From a candidate division WS1 bacterium (lineage in GTDB: Bacteria > Armatimonadota > Zipacnadia > Zipacnadales > UBA11051), in NCBI GenBank assembly GCA_012518355.1, contig JAAYSP010000044.1:1-53926 (forward strand): a stretch of DNA of 53,926 nt. Reading direction: 5' to 3'. The notes beneath the pieces are model-generated. The model was not told where the DNA came from. It searched no databases and saw only the letters and a program-made list of their open reading frames with translations. Below are positions 1-9,815 of the stretch, piece after piece. The translations under genes were made by a program, and so were the position numbers. Position 1 is the stretch's first letter; the number at the start of each line of letters is the position of its first letter.

Positions 1-292
1 CCGCTTTACTGTGGAGCGGTCAGGCAACTCATGGGGGGTGTCCATGTGGCCGCACGGTCCAGCAGTGAGCAACCTCTATTGACAGCAGCAAGCTACTGCC
101 TACTCCAGTATGAGTCTACCAACAGTGACATGGAAAGTGCAAGAGATATTTCAGCGGACGGTGTAGATTACAGTCACGGCACCATGTAGTTTGTGCCAGC
201 TGGTCAGGCACTTGCACCCATTTGCTGCATGGGGTACTATCTATTTGTCTAGTATACAAATGATAGTCGTGCCTGCCCGTAAGAGGTTACAG
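1..292. other. upstream region without a supported gene
   Basis: No convincing coding region lies here. The reading frame of the first gene stays open to position 191, but the extra 34 codons have no ribosome binding site and no PHP-family similarity, while a purine-rich site precedes the ATG at 293. A candidate promoter is listed separately. Confidence 0.5.
212..240 (+). promoter_or_regulatory. candidate sigma70-type promoter for the PHP genes
   Basis: TTGCAC (212-217) and TACTAT (235-240) are separated by exactly 17 bases, about 50 bases before the ATG at 293. The match to consensus is modest (three and four of six), so this is a weak call. Confidence 0.3.
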
Positions 293-1066
293 ATGAAGTT
301 GTTTGACTGCCATTGCCACACTGACCGTTCGGCCTGCGGTAGAGTGCCTCTCGAATGGTATCACCAAATCGCCACTGAAGCGCCCTGCTCCTTCGCCATC
401 ACCGATCACAGCGCCCACATTTACTACCCCCCTGAAGACAAATGGGCCTTTTGGACCGACCGCGGACAGGAAGCGTATGAACGCTACAAGCAGTGGGGAG
501 ACCGGCAGCTTGAGCAGTATATCGCTGATGTGCGCGCTGCTCAACGCGGCAGCATGTATCTTGGCCTCGAGCTTGATATTTTCCTCGACGGTACCCCAGT
601 CTGTGATGAGCGATATCTGAGCGAGTTCGACGTGCTGCTGGGGGCGCCCCACACCTTCCCGGCAGTGGAAAACGAAGCGCCTGTTGAGCAAGTCGAGGCT
701 GAATTCAAGCAGATCATCAGGGGATTGCTGGCACTGGAAGTGCATGTAGTGGTGCATCCGTTCCGTGTCCTGGTGCAGAAGGGATACACGGTCAGCGAAA
801 GCTTGATTGAGTGGACGGTGGACATTTGTGGCGAGCATGGTGTGGCGCTGGAGATCAACTCAGGCTACAAATGCTACGATGAAGACATAGTCATGGCTGA
901 CCTGGCCATTGCACGGGGCGTGACACTGGCCCTGGGGACCGACACTCATGGCACGGACAGATTTGGCATCTTCACTTATCATTATGAGATTGCTGACAGG
1001 GTTGGCATACCCGCTGAAAAGTTGTACTGGCAACCGCAAGTGGTTGTTGCTCAGGCCGCTCAGTGA
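293..1066 (+). CDS. PHP-domain metal-dependent phosphoesterase/hydrolase, copy 1
   Basis: 257-residue PHP-superfamily protein (the fold of histidinol phosphatase and polymerase PHP domains), expected to hydrolyse a phosphate ester with a metal cluster. Visible metal ligands are HCH at residues 7-9, TDH at 37-39, the Glu of LELD near 93, APH at 118-120, HPF at 155, and GTDTH near 216-219. Length fits a single-domain PHP enzyme, and there is no signal peptide, so it is cytoplasmic. The ATG at 293 follows AGAGGTTACAG and starts directly at the motif-bearing strand. The next gene, 76 bases downstream, is a close paralogue. The substrate cannot be read from sequence. Confidence 0.85.
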   Translation: MKLFDCHCHTDRSACGRVPLEWYHQIATEAPCSFAITDHSAHIYYPPEDKWAFWTDRGQEAYERYKQWGDRQLEQYIADVRAAQRGSMYLGLELDIFLDGTPVCDERYLSEFDVLLGAPHTFPAVENEAPVEQVEAEFKQIIRGLLALEVHVVVHPFRVLVQKGYTVSESLIEWTVDICGEHGVALEINSGYKCYDEDIVMADLAIARGVTLALGTDTHGTDRFGIFTYHYEIADRVGIPAEKLYWQPQVVVAQAAQ

Positions 1067-1142
1067 TCGTGGGAGCACCTGAGCTCTCCTTGCGTGTTAT
1101 ACGTACAAGACTATCGTTGCACCCGCTGTGAAGAGGTAACTG

Positions 1143-1919
1143 ATGAAGCCCTTTGACTGTCATTGTCACACCGAACGTTCTGCCTGCGCCGAAGATGTGT
1201 CCTTAGAGTGGTACCGCGAAATCGCTGCTGACGCCCCGTGCTCTTTTGCCATCACTGATCACAGTGCCCACATCTACTTCCCCCCTGATGAGAAATGGGT
1301 CTTCTGGTCTGAACAGGGACGAGAGGCCTATGAGCACCACCGACAGTGGGGCGATGAGCAGATGGAGCAGTATATCGCTGATGTACGTGCCGCTCAGCAT
1401 GGCGGTATGTATCTGGGCATCGAGCTTGACATTTTCCTCGACGGTACGCCGGTCTGCAGTGAGCGCTATCTGGATGAGTTCGACATGCTGCTGGGGGCGC
1501 CGCACACTTTCCCGGCGGTGCAGACTGAGTCACCTCCCGAGCAAGTCGAAGCCGAATATAAGCAGATCGTCAGGGGCCTGGTGGCATTGGACGTGCATGT
1601 GCTGGCTCACCCATTCCGCATTCTGGTGCAGAAAAAGCACCCGATCAGTGAGGATCTGATCAAGTGGACGGTAGACATCTGTGGCGAGCATGATGTGGCC
1701 CTGGAGATCAACTCGCATTACGTATGCCATGATGAGGACCTCGCTATGGCACGGATAGCGGTAGCCCAGGGTGCGATGCTGGCCATCGGAACAGACAGTC
1801 ACCGCAAGAACGAATTTGGTGTCTTCACCTACCATCACGAGATTGCTGATGCGGTTGGCGTGCCGGCTGAGCAGCTGTACTGGCAACCGCAAGATGTGAC
1901 TATACAGGCCGCCAGGTGA
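1143..1919 (+). CDS. PHP-domain metal-dependent phosphoesterase/hydrolase, copy 2
   Basis: 258-residue tandem paralogue of the preceding gene, roughly three-quarters identical by eye. The same ligands are conserved: HCH at 7-9, TDH near 38-40, LELD, APH, HPF and GTDSH near 217-220. The start follows AAGAGGTAACTG, nearly the same ribosome binding site as copy 1, so the duplication included the translation signal. An M20 amidohydrolase begins 34 bases downstream, and the three genes probably form one transcript. Divergence is spread over the protein without loss of a ligand, so both copies are likely active. Confidence 0.85.
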   Translation: MKPFDCHCHTERSACAEDVSLEWYREIAADAPCSFAITDHSAHIYFPPDEKWVFWSEQGREAYEHHRQWGDEQMEQYIADVRAAQHGGMYLGIELDIFLDGTPVCSERYLDEFDMLLGAPHTFPAVQTESPPEQVEAEYKQIVRGLVALDVHVLAHPFRILVQKKHPISEDLIKWTVDICGEHDVALEINSHYVCHDEDLAMARIAVAQGAMLAIGTDSHRKNEFGVFTYHHEIADAVGVPAEQLYWQPQDVTIQAAR

Positions 1920-1953
1920 CGCCATCTGGCGGCTCGCGAAAGAGGGGACAGTA

Positions 1954-3186
1954 GTGAGCGGATCTAGGGCGAGTGACGGGCAAACAGATACCCATCCGGT
2001 GATGGCCGCTGCACTGGAGCTTCGACCCAGGCTGGTGCAGTGGCGGCGTCATCTTCATCAGTACCCTGAACCGAGCATGGAGGAGTACGAGACTGCGGCT
2101 TATGTGGTCGAGCAGCTTCAGAAGATGGGGCTGGATGAGATCAAAACCGGCGTCGGGAAGACCGGTGTGACGTGTCTTATCCGGGGTGCAGAAGGCCACA
2201 AGACTGTGGGCCTGCGCGCCGATATGGACGCTCTGGATTTGGAGGAGAAAACTGGTGCCGAGTATGCGTCGAAAAAACCGGGTCTGATGCATGCCTGCGG
2301 TCATGATGCTCATGTGGCGTGTCTGCTGGGAGCCGCGAGCATCCTCGCCGATATGCGTGAGCAGATGTCGGGCAACGTCAAGCTGATCTTCCAGCCCGGT
2401 GAGGAGGGCTTCCACGGTGCGCTGCAGATGATCCGTGACGGCTGCCTGGAGTCGCCGAAGGTATCAGCTGTCTTTGGCCTCCACGTGAGTGTGGGTATGC
2501 CGTCTGCAACCATAGGCATCCGCCGGGGTACCAGTCATGCGCAAACCGACGATGTGGAGATCACAGTCCACGGCAAGAGCGCTCACGCGGCTTCGCCTCA
2601 TGGGGGAGTGGACGCCATATCGGTTGCTGCCCAGGTCCTGATCGCCGTCCAGCAGTTCATCGCCCGCCACACTCACAATCTGCACCAGCGGTTGGTGACT
2701 TTCGGCATGATCGAAGGCGGCACCCGCAGAAACATACTGGCTAACAGTGTGACCCTCAGAGGTACCATGCGAAATCTGAACCTCGAGACCCGTGAAACTC
2801 TGCTCAAGTTCCTGCAAAAAGACCTGCGCAAGATAGCAGGAGCTATGGGAGCTCGATTGACGGTTCGCATCACTGAAGGCTATCCGCCTCTGGTAAATGA
2901 CGACAGGATGGTGGATATCGCAGAGCAAGCCGCGCGTACCGTACTGGGGGACGAGCGCGTCAGGCCCGTTTTAGACCCCGGGCTGGGCGGTGAGGACTTC
3001 TCATATTTCGGCACCGAAGGCAAGCTGCCGATTGCCTTTGTGCGCCTTGGCATCGGGGACGAAAGCGAAGGCGTGGAGGCACCTGTGCACACTCAGACAT
3101 TTGATTTTGACGATGGCAAGGCTCTGCCGACTGGTGCTGCGTTCATGGCCCAAGTTGCCTTGCAGGCACTCGGTGCATGCAAGTGA
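1954..3186 (+). CDS. M20-family metallo-amidohydrolase (N-acyl amino acid / hippurate / IAA-amino acid hydrolase type)
   Basis: 410-residue cytoplasmic M20 peptidase-family enzyme that should release an amino acid or amine from an N-acyl conjugate using a binuclear metal centre. Visible signatures are RRHLHQYPE near 31-39, the metal-ligand motif HACGHDAH at 113-120, PGEEG at 148-152 (catalytic and ligand glutamates), HGKSAHAASPHGG at 206-218 (dimerisation lid domain), and LGGEDFSYF near 347. It starts with GTG at 1954 after AGAGGGGACA. The first 16 residues are an extra polar tail compared with typical relatives. Family membership is certain; the exact substrate is not. It ends convergently with the heparinase gene, with a hairpin between them. 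Confidence 0.9.
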   Translation: MSGSRASDGQTDTHPVMAAALELRPRLVQWRRHLHQYPEPSMEEYETAAYVVEQLQKMGLDEIKTGVGKTGVTCLIRGAEGHKTVGLRADMDALDLEEKTGAEYASKKPGLMHACGHDAHVACLLGAASILADMREQMSGNVKLIFQPGEEGFHGALQMIRDGCLESPKVSAVFGLHVSVGMPSATIGIRRGTSHAQTDDVEITVHGKSAHAASPHGGVDAISVAAQVLIAVQQFIARHTHNLHQRLVTFGMIEGGTRRNILANSVTLRGTMRNLNLETRETLLKFLQKDLRKIAGAMGARLTVRITEGYPPLVNDDRMVDIAEQAARTVLGDERVRPVLDPGLGGEDFSYFGTEGKLPIAFVRLGIGDESEGVEAPVHTQTFDFDDGKALPTGAAFMAQVALQALGACK

Positions 3187-3264
3187 GCTGATGATGGCGG
3201 TACGATTTCCACTAGCCCGGTGTCTGTCTTGTGACCGATACACATAACTACCTGACGCAAAAGC

Positions 3265-3300
3265 TCGCCCCGGACAGTTGAAGAGATCTGTCCGGGGCGA
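3265..3300. terminator. perfect 13-bp stem hairpin between convergent genes
   Basis: TCGCCCCGGACAG (3265-3277) pairs perfectly with CTGTCCGGGGCGA (3288-3300) across a 10-base loop. On the minus strand the stem is followed by GCTTTTGCG, a short U-tract, so it most likely terminates the heparinase transcript. It may also stop readthrough from the M20 gene on the other strand. Confidence 0.75.
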
Positions 3301-3355
3301 ATTCGCATCTGCATGTCCGCACATCTGCACGTCAGTCAGATGTGCGTTCGGCGCT

Positions 3356-6300
3356 CTATGGCCGCTTGTAACGGATCGAAGAGGGTATCATGACCTCATC
3401 GCCCGGGCCGTACTCCATGATATAAGCACGGATGACCCCATCGCCATCTGCATCTGGCCACTGCTCTGTTGTGAAGTCGCGGTCAGCAATCAACGCGCCA
3501 CGACCCCAGCTATCCAGTTGGGCTATCGGCTGGTAGGCTTCGCTTACCAGGTGCATCCCCGGTTCGATGAAGTAGAAGATAGTCGGAGTTACAAGTGTGC
3601 GCTCCTCAGGCTTGATCTGTTTCACATAGGCGCGGCTTCGCATCGGTTCCTGGTCGCCAAACAGCAGCTTCCTGGCCCCGTCCGTACCCATGACCTCGAA
3701 AGCGCCGCTGTAGCCTCCAGTGTTGATAGTGACCGTCATCCCGTCAATCATCCGCCCGGTCAGCACTGGATCGGCCAGAGTGATGGAGTTTTCGTCATAG
3801 TCGCAGGATGCGATAGTCGCTTTTGCAGGCCCGTCGCCGCTCAGCGACCAGGCACCGCGCGCCAGCAGTGTGGCGTTGTACAGATAGGCCTGCTCCACTT
3901 CTCCTGCCTGATCCAGCCCCAGGAAGCCAACCTGTCCGGCAAAACGGATACCGTCTTCTATCTCGGTCGCCTCCACAGGAGTTGGAGAGTTGAAGTAGTA
4001 GTGGATATGGCCCGAGGCCAGTTCGATGCGCAAAGCCACCAGTTGGTCGTGCGAGGTAGCAAGTGGCGTCACCGAGGTGATCAGCCCTTCGTTGGCTCCC
4101 GGTTCGAAGACAGTCGTGAAGGTGCTTCTGAGGTTATCGCCGGCGCGTCGGCGCACCAGAAACTTCACGCTTTCGGGGCTGCCCTTCTGATTTTGTTGTG
4201 GTTTGCCATCACAGGCGAAGATCTGCTCATCCTCACCTATCAGGAAGGCCTTGAGGAAGGCGCCTTCCTTCGCCCGAACTGTGGAGACAGCGCGCTCACC
4301 ACTGGTGATGAGGTTCCACCGGGCGGTTGCATCAGGCTTGATCGGCGCTTCCTGGACGTTGTAGAGAAACTGGAAGCCGCTGCCGCGATAGGTGAAGTAG
4401 TTGGTGCTTCCGTAAGGTGCCGCTGCCAGTTTTTCGTCATCATAGTAGTAGCCGTATTCGACTTCTGGGCCGGCCAGGGTCCCCTCTCGTGGCGTTGACA
4501 GGTCAAGGTTGGACTCGAAGTCGGCGTGAGTTCCGTGCACCAGCCAGTCGTGCTGCCTGCCTCCGTCCACCCGGAAGACATCCACCACGTAGGCCTGCCC
4601 GGGAGCGACGTCTATCATCGCGACTGAGCGGCGATACTGACTGCACTGGGGATATACGCCATCGTTTTGTGCTTCGACATACTGGCATACAGGCCCACTA
4701 TCATATGCCTCACAGCGGCCTCGGGTGGTCTCCTGGCAGGTCCCATCAACTATGACCGTGTTATGTGACACGGTGTGGGCAAAAAAACCGGCTCGTCGCG
4801 GATCGTTGGAGTTGGCAGTCTCCGGATAGCCGAAATCAGGCAAAAGCGACGCACCATTGGCGTACAGGTCCAGGTGCATCTTGTCGCGATGCGAGTGGCC
4901 GACAAAATAGCCATAGAACAGACTGGCGGCAATCGGCTCTTCCAGATTGCTATTCTGCAGGATAGCCAGGCCGTATCCAGCCAGATGGCTGCTGTCATAT
5001 CCCGGCTCGGTCTCGATGGTTGCCGCCGCCTGCTTGAGTTCCTCAGTGATCGGCGCGGCGAATATGTCCTGTCCAGCGTCTGCATTTAGCTCCAGAAGTA
5101 TCCTGGCATATAGAGGATCCTTGTACATCCGATAGGCAGACAGCATCGCCTCTTCACGCCACAGCCTGCCACGGTTTGATATGTTGCCCGAATCGCCAAG
5201 AGACGGTGTGAACTGGCCTGCGACGATGATGTCTGTGACCCAATCGTACAGCTTCTTGAAGCGGGGCACCTCGGTTACGTCCACACCGTTGGCTCTCAAC
5301 AGTTCGGCGATGGCGGTCAGGTTGCTGACCCAACCCAGGTTGTAGCTCGGCGATTCGAATGGGACCCCATCCCGTAGGACTAGATTGCTCAGTGCGTCAT
5401 ACAGGGGCATCATGGTATAGACGTTGTATTCCTCGTTGTCGAGTATCCACTCGATCATTTCCTGGCTACTCGGCGTGCCGGGTTTGCCCTGCAGGTCCGC
5501 CGCTATCTGTAGCAGACCCATCTGGTGCATGCCATAATTGCCGGCGATGTAACCGGTTTCGTTCACCACCTCGGAGGCCATGGATCGCAAGAGCTGCTCC
5601 TCGATTAGCTCGCGAACCTGGGCTGTGGAGCGCCCCGTAAGCTGCTCCAGTTCAGGGTCAGGGGTCGTCAACGCCGATGCGATGGCACCATACGCTGTCG
5701 CGCAGTCGGTCATCGTGAAGGTCTCCCAGGTGTGGTACAGCAGGCGACCGTGGTAGTTGGGATTGATTTCGAGGCCGTTACGTGACTGCCTGGCGTAATC
5801 GTAGTCCGGGTAGTACTCTGCCAATTGCCACAGCAACACGGCGCACTTGTGGGCATAGCGTGGATCGCCGGTATACAGGTACGCATCCCGCAAGTGCTGT
5901 ATGGCCGGTCGCAGGCGGCGATTGACCATCCAGTGGTTGTACCATGCCACGAACCAGTACTTCTGTTCCTCACCATACTCAGGTGAAACCCAGCCCCACC
6001 CATCATCGGCATGGTCGCCGGTCAATAGTGAGCGATCCTGGAAGCCCGAGTCGACGAACGCCTGGTAGTCGTTGCTGGGATAGATCTTGCCACAGCTTGG
6101 GCACTCGAGCTTGTAGGGCTCTTCTTCGGTGATTATCCACGGGTAGTTGCCGAACTTGCGCGCCTCCAGCCCGCAGTTGGGGCATGCAGTTTCATGCACG
6201 TAGGCTGATCGGGGGATGCGCGGGTCAGGCACCCATTTAGCAATCTCCTCATCGGGGATTTCCAGATAGCGAGCTGCGTTGGTGATTGCCTCATCGCGGA

Positions 6301-6448
6301 TTTTCTGCGCCCAGTCGTACTTCGCTATGTTGTCGGCCATGTTCTGAAGCATTTCCTGTGTGTACAAGTTGCTCTCCGATCTGGCGATATTTGGTATGCA
6401 GATTAGCAGTGATACAGCGATAATCAGATATGATTTCGTCAAATTCAC
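3356..6448 (-). CDS. secreted heparinase II/III-family protein, paralogue 1
   Basis: 1030-residue exported protein of the heparinase II/III family, polysaccharide lyases with an alpha/alpha-toroid and a beta-sandwich that eliminate uronate-containing chains. Residues 1-24 form a signal peptide ending ARS. A CPNC/CPSC pair at 89-92 and 116-119 looks like a small zinc ribbon. The core motif FVGHSHRDKMH near 515-525 and VSHNTVIVDG near 560 match the family's conserved His-containing sandwich strands. It starts with GTG at 6448, seven bases after GGAGG. The protein is about 80% identical by eye to the upstream paralogue over its whole length. Lyase chemistry and substrate are inferred from family only. 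Confidence 0.8.
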   Translation of the reverse strand: MNLTKSYLIIAVSLLICIPNIARSESNLYTQEMLQNMADNIAKYDWAQKIRDEAITNAARYLEIPDEEIAKWVPDPRIPRSAYVHETACPNCGLEARKFGNYPWIITEEEPYKLECPSCGKIYPSNDYQAFVDSGFQDRSLLTGDHADDGWGWVSPEYGEEQKYWFVAWYNHWMVNRRLRPAIQHLRDAYLYTGDPRYAHKCAVLLWQLAEYYPDYDYARQSRNGLEINPNYHGRLLYHTWETFTMTDCATAYGAIASALTTPDPELEQLTGRSTAQVRELIEEQLLRSMASEVVNETGYIAGNYGMHQMGLLQIAADLQGKPGTPSSQEMIEWILDNEEYNVYTMMPLYDALSNLVLRDGVPFESPSYNLGWVSNLTAIAELLRANGVDVTEVPRFKKLYDWVTDIIVAGQFTPSLGDSGNISNRGRLWREEAMLSAYRMYKDPLYARILLELNADAGQDIFAAPITEELKQAAATIETEPGYDSSHLAGYGLAILQNSNLEEPIAASLFYGYFVGHSHRDKMHLDLYANGASLLPDFGYPETANSNDPRRAGFFAHTVSHNTVIVDGTCQETTRGRCEAYDSGPVCQYVEAQNDGVYPQCSQYRRSVAMIDVAPGQAYVVDVFRVDGGRQHDWLVHGTHADFESNLDLSTPREGTLAGPEVEYGYYYDDEKLAAAPYGSTNYFTYRGSGFQFLYNVQEAPIKPDATARWNLITSGERAVSTVRAKEGAFLKAFLIGEDEQIFACDGKPQQNQKGSPESVKFLVRRRAGDNLRSTFTTVFEPGANEGLITSVTPLATSHDQLVALRIELASGHIHYYFNSPTPVEATEIEDGIRFAGQVGFLGLDQAGEVEQAYLYNATLLARGAWSLSGDGPAKATIASCDYDENSITLADPVLTGRMIDGMTVTINTGGYSGAFEVMGTDGARKLLFGDQEPMRSRAYVKQIKPEERTLVTPTIFYFIEPGMHLVSEAYQPIAQLDSWGRGALIADRDFTTEQWPDADGDGVIRAYIMEYGPGDEVMIPSSIRYKRP

Positions 6449-6483
6449 GGTCCCGCCTCCAGTGTTTTTGATTGAGGCAACAG

Positions 6484-6541
6484 CATGTACAATTCAGGGC
6501 ATATGGGGCCCAGTGGAGATTTCACCCCCGGCTGTGAAAAC
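6484..6541 (-). promoter_or_regulatory. conserved promoter/operator block before heparinase paralogue 1
   Basis: Two elements are shared with the same spacing in front of both paralogues. CATGTACAATT (6484-6494) lies 36 bases from the GTG and may be the promoter core. The dyad TTTCAC-N8-GTGAAA (6520-6539) is about 72 bases from the start and looks like a dimeric regulator site. Conservation between duplicates could be partly inheritance rather than selection. Confidence 0.45.
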
Positions 6542-6687
6542 CCTCTTGTCACACAACCTGGCACTGCCTTTCCCGTTGATCTGGGTGTGTGAGCTATATG
6601 CTATGCGCCTCTGCCAGTTGGTGGGATTTGTCCGGGGGCAAAGCTGTTGATGCAGTGCACACCGTTGGGGCGCTCGATCGTGCAGCT

Positions 6688-9600
6688 CTAGCGCCGTTTG
6701 TAGCGAACTGAAGAGGGTACCGTGACCTCATCGCCGGGGCCGTACTCCATGATGTACGCGCGGATAGTCCCATCGCCATCTGCATCCAGCCACTGCTCTG
6801 CCGTGAAGTCGCGGTCGGCAATCAGCGCGCCACGACCCCAGCTATCCAGTTGGGCTATCGGCTGGTAGGCTTCGCTGACCAGGTGCATCCCCGGTTCGAT
6901 GAAGTAGAAGATAGTCGGAGTGACAAGCGTGCGCTCCTCAGGTTTGATCTGTTTCACATAGGCGCGGCTTCGGATGGGCTCCTGGTCGCCAAACAGGAGC
7001 TTGCGCTCTCCATCGGTGCCGGTTACCTCAAACGCGCCGCCATACCCGCCGGTGTTGATGATGACCGTCATGCGGTCAATCTCCCGACCGGCCAGAGGCG
7101 GATCAGCCAGAGTGATCGAGTTTTCGACATAGTCACAGGAGGCGATAGTGGTTTTCGCTGGCCCTTCATCGGTGAGTGACCAATCGCCACGAGACAGGAG
7201 TGTGGCGTTGTACATATATGCCTGCTCCACTTCTCCTGTCGGGTCCAGATCCAGGAAGCCAACCTGTCCGGCAAAATGGATGCCGTCTTCTATCTCGGTC
7301 TCCTCTACCGCTGTCGGAGAGTTGAAATAGTAGTGGATGTGGCCCGAGCTCAGCTCGATACGCAAAGCAACCAGTTGGTCATGTGGAGTGGCAAGTGGAG
7401 TTACCGAATCGATTAGGCCTTCCTCGGCTCCGGGTTCGAAAACGGTGGTGAAGATGCTTTTTAGGTCGTCTCCTGCACGGCGGCGCACCAGAAATTTCAC
7501 GCTCTCAGGAGTGCCACTTTGGTTTTGCTGTGGCTTGCCGTCGCAGACGAAGATCCGCTCATCTTCGCCTATCAGGAACGCCTTGAGGAAGGCGCCTTCG
7601 TTGGCCCTGACCAGGGGGACAGCGCGTTCACCGCTGGTGATGAGGTTCCACTGTGCGACTGCATTCGGCTTGATCGGCGCCTCCTGGACGTTGTAGAGAA
7701 ACTGAAAGCCGCTGCCACGATAAGTAGTGTAGACTATGTTCCCATAGGGGACTGCTCCCATCTTTTCGTCATCGTAGAAATACCCATACTCGACTTCTGG
7801 GCCAGCCAGCGTCCCCTCTCGCGGCGCGGACAGGTTAAGATTGGACTCGAAGTCAGCGTGGGTGCCGTGCACCAGCCAGTCGTGCTGCTCACCTCCGTCT
7901 ACGCGGAAGATATCCACGACGTAGGCCTGTGCGGAGGTTGCGTTTACCATAGCAACTGAGCGGCGATACTGGCTACACTGGGGATATACGCCATCGTTTT
8001 GCGCTTCGACATACTGGCATATTGTCCCACTATCGTATGCCTCGCAGCGTCCCCGTGTGGCCTCCTGCGAGCTCTGATCAACCATGACCGTGTTGTGTGA
8101 GATGGTATGGGCAAAAAAGCCGAAACGCCGCGGATCTGTGGCGTTAGCAGTCTCCGGATAACCGAAATCGGGCATCAGTGAGGCATCCTGTGCGAACAGG
8201 TCCAGGTGCATTTTGTCCCGATGCGAGTGGCCGACAAAAAGTCCATAAAACAGGCTGGCGGCAACCGGTTCTTCAGGGTTGCTGTTTTGCAGGATGGCCA
8301 GACCGTATCCGCTCAGATGCTTGCTGTCGAAACCTGGTGCAGCCTCCACGGTTTCAGCAGCCTGCTCGAGCTCATCAGTGATCGGGGCGGCAAATATGTT
8401 CTGAGGAAGGTTAGGGCTCACATCTAGCAGCGCCCTGGCATACAAGGGATCTCTGTACATCCGATAAGCCGACAGAAAAGTACTCGCAGGCCATAGTCTG
8501 TTTCGATGGGACATGTTATCGGAGTCGCCGAGCGCCGGAGTAAACTGGCCCGCGGCGACAATGTCTATCAGCCAATCGTACAGCTTTTTGAAACGCGGCA
8601 CCTCGGTTACATCTATACCATTAGCTTGCAGCAGCTCGGCGATGGTGGTCAGGTTGTTGACCCAGCCCATATTGTAGCCCGGCGACTCAAACGGGACACC
8701 ATCACGCAGCACCAGATTTGCAAGTGCATCGTGCAGCGGCATCATCGTGTATATGTTGTATTCCTTGTTATTCAGAATCCAGTCTAGCATTTCCTCGCTG
8801 CTGGGCGTGCCCGGCTTATCTTTTAGGGTAGCCGCTACCTGCAACAGGCCTCTCTGATGTGACCCGTAGTTGCCAGCTATGTAGCGTGTTTCGTTGACCA
8901 CCTCGTAAGCCATCGACCGTAGGAGTTGCTCCTCTATCAAGTCGCGCACCTGGTCGGTGGAGCGCCCTGAGAGCTGTTCCAGCTCGGGATCAGGCTTTGT
9001 AAACGCAGGTGCGATGGCGCCATACGCGGTAGCGCAAATGGTCATGGTGCCAGTTTCCCAGGTGTGATTCAACAGGCGGCCTTGGTAGCCTGGATTGATT
9101 TCAGTACCGTTGCGCGATTGGTTGACATAATCGTAACGGGGGTAGTACTCGGCCAGTTGCCACAGTAGTACCGCACATTTGTGGGCATAACGTGCGTCGC
9201 TGGTATACAGGTACGCATCCCGCAAATACTGTATAGCCGGCAGGAGGCGACGGCGGGCCATCCAGTGGTTGTACCAGGCAACGAACCAATACTTACGCGC
9301 CTCGCCGTACTCAGGTGAAGTCCAGCCCCAGCCGTCATCAGGATAGTCTCCGATCAGAAGCGATCGATCCTGGAAGCCTGAGTCGATGAACGCTTGATAG
9401 TCGTTGCTCGGATACACGCTGCCACAGCTGGGACACTCGACCTTATAGGGCAGATCTTCGCTGATAATCCAGGCATAGTTGCCATATTTGCGCATTGCCA
9501 GTCCGCAATTGGGGCAGCCGCTTTCGTGTACGTAAACAGCTCGTGGTATGCGCGGATCAGGCACCCATTTGGCAAGCTCCTCATCGGGGACTTCTAGATA

Positions 9601-9780
9601 GCGTGCTGCCTTAGCTACCGCCGAGGCACGGATTTGGCGCGCCCAGGCATGGTTGGCGATGTTCTCGGCCATGTTTGCCAGCATCTCAGTTGTATACAGT
9701 TTGTTTTCCGCACTGGCAGTTGCGGATAGACAGGCAAGCAGTGGTACAGTGATAATCAGGTATGATCTGATCAAACTCAC
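6688..9780 (-). CDS. secreted heparinase II/III-family protein, paralogue 2
   Basis: 1030 residues, the same length as its downstream paralogue and colinear with it. A signal peptide (residues 1-24, ending ASA) precedes a CPNC/CPSC zinc-ribbon-like pair near 89-119 and a helical toroid region. The conserved FVGHSHRDKMH (about 515-525) and ISHNTVMVDQ (about 560) strands of the heparinase sandwich follow. It starts with GTG at 9780 after GGAGACGGCACC. Secretion and a role in degrading an acidic polysaccharide are inferred. It lies 239 bases upstream of paralogue 1, which has its own control block, so the two may be expressed separately. RtcA is divergent from it. Confidence 0.8.
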   Translation of the reverse strand: MSLIRSYLIITVPLLACLSATASAENKLYTTEMLANMAENIANHAWARQIRASAVAKAARYLEVPDEELAKWVPDPRIPRAVYVHESGCPNCGLAMRKYGNYAWIISEDLPYKVECPSCGSVYPSNDYQAFIDSGFQDRSLLIGDYPDDGWGWTSPEYGEARKYWFVAWYNHWMARRRLLPAIQYLRDAYLYTSDARYAHKCAVLLWQLAEYYPRYDYVNQSRNGTEINPGYQGRLLNHTWETGTMTICATAYGAIAPAFTKPDPELEQLSGRSTDQVRDLIEEQLLRSMAYEVVNETRYIAGNYGSHQRGLLQVAATLKDKPGTPSSEEMLDWILNNKEYNIYTMMPLHDALANLVLRDGVPFESPGYNMGWVNNLTTIAELLQANGIDVTEVPRFKKLYDWLIDIVAAGQFTPALGDSDNMSHRNRLWPASTFLSAYRMYRDPLYARALLDVSPNLPQNIFAAPITDELEQAAETVEAAPGFDSKHLSGYGLAILQNSNPEEPVAASLFYGLFVGHSHRDKMHLDLFAQDASLMPDFGYPETANATDPRRFGFFAHTISHNTVMVDQSSQEATRGRCEAYDSGTICQYVEAQNDGVYPQCSQYRRSVAMVNATSAQAYVVDIFRVDGGEQHDWLVHGTHADFESNLNLSAPREGTLAGPEVEYGYFYDDEKMGAVPYGNIVYTTYRGSGFQFLYNVQEAPIKPNAVAQWNLITSGERAVPLVRANEGAFLKAFLIGEDERIFVCDGKPQQNQSGTPESVKFLVRRRAGDDLKSIFTTVFEPGAEEGLIDSVTPLATPHDQLVALRIELSSGHIHYYFNSPTAVEETEIEDGIHFAGQVGFLDLDPTGEVEQAYMYNATLLSRGDWSLTDEGPAKTTIASCDYVENSITLADPPLAGREIDRMTVIINTGGYGGAFEVTGTDGERKLLFGDQEPIRSRAYVKQIKPEERTLVTPTIFYFIEPGMHLVSEAYQPIAQLDSWGRGALIADRDFTAEQWLDADGDGTIRAYIMEYGPGDEVTVPSSVRYKRR

Positions 9781-9815
9781 GGTGCCGTCTCCGGTGTGTT
9801 TCTTAGTGGTGATAT

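Noticed and set aside
79..84. TTGACA promoter hexamer
   Set aside because: A perfect -35 hexamer, but no acceptable -10 element lies 16-18 bases downstream and the gene starts 200 bases away.
3278..4498. 406-codon open frame on the plus strand
   Set aside because: It is antisense to the 3' part of heparinase paralogue 1, shows no recognisable family features, and a much shorter version appears opposite the paralogue. This is expected from the codon bias of the real gene.
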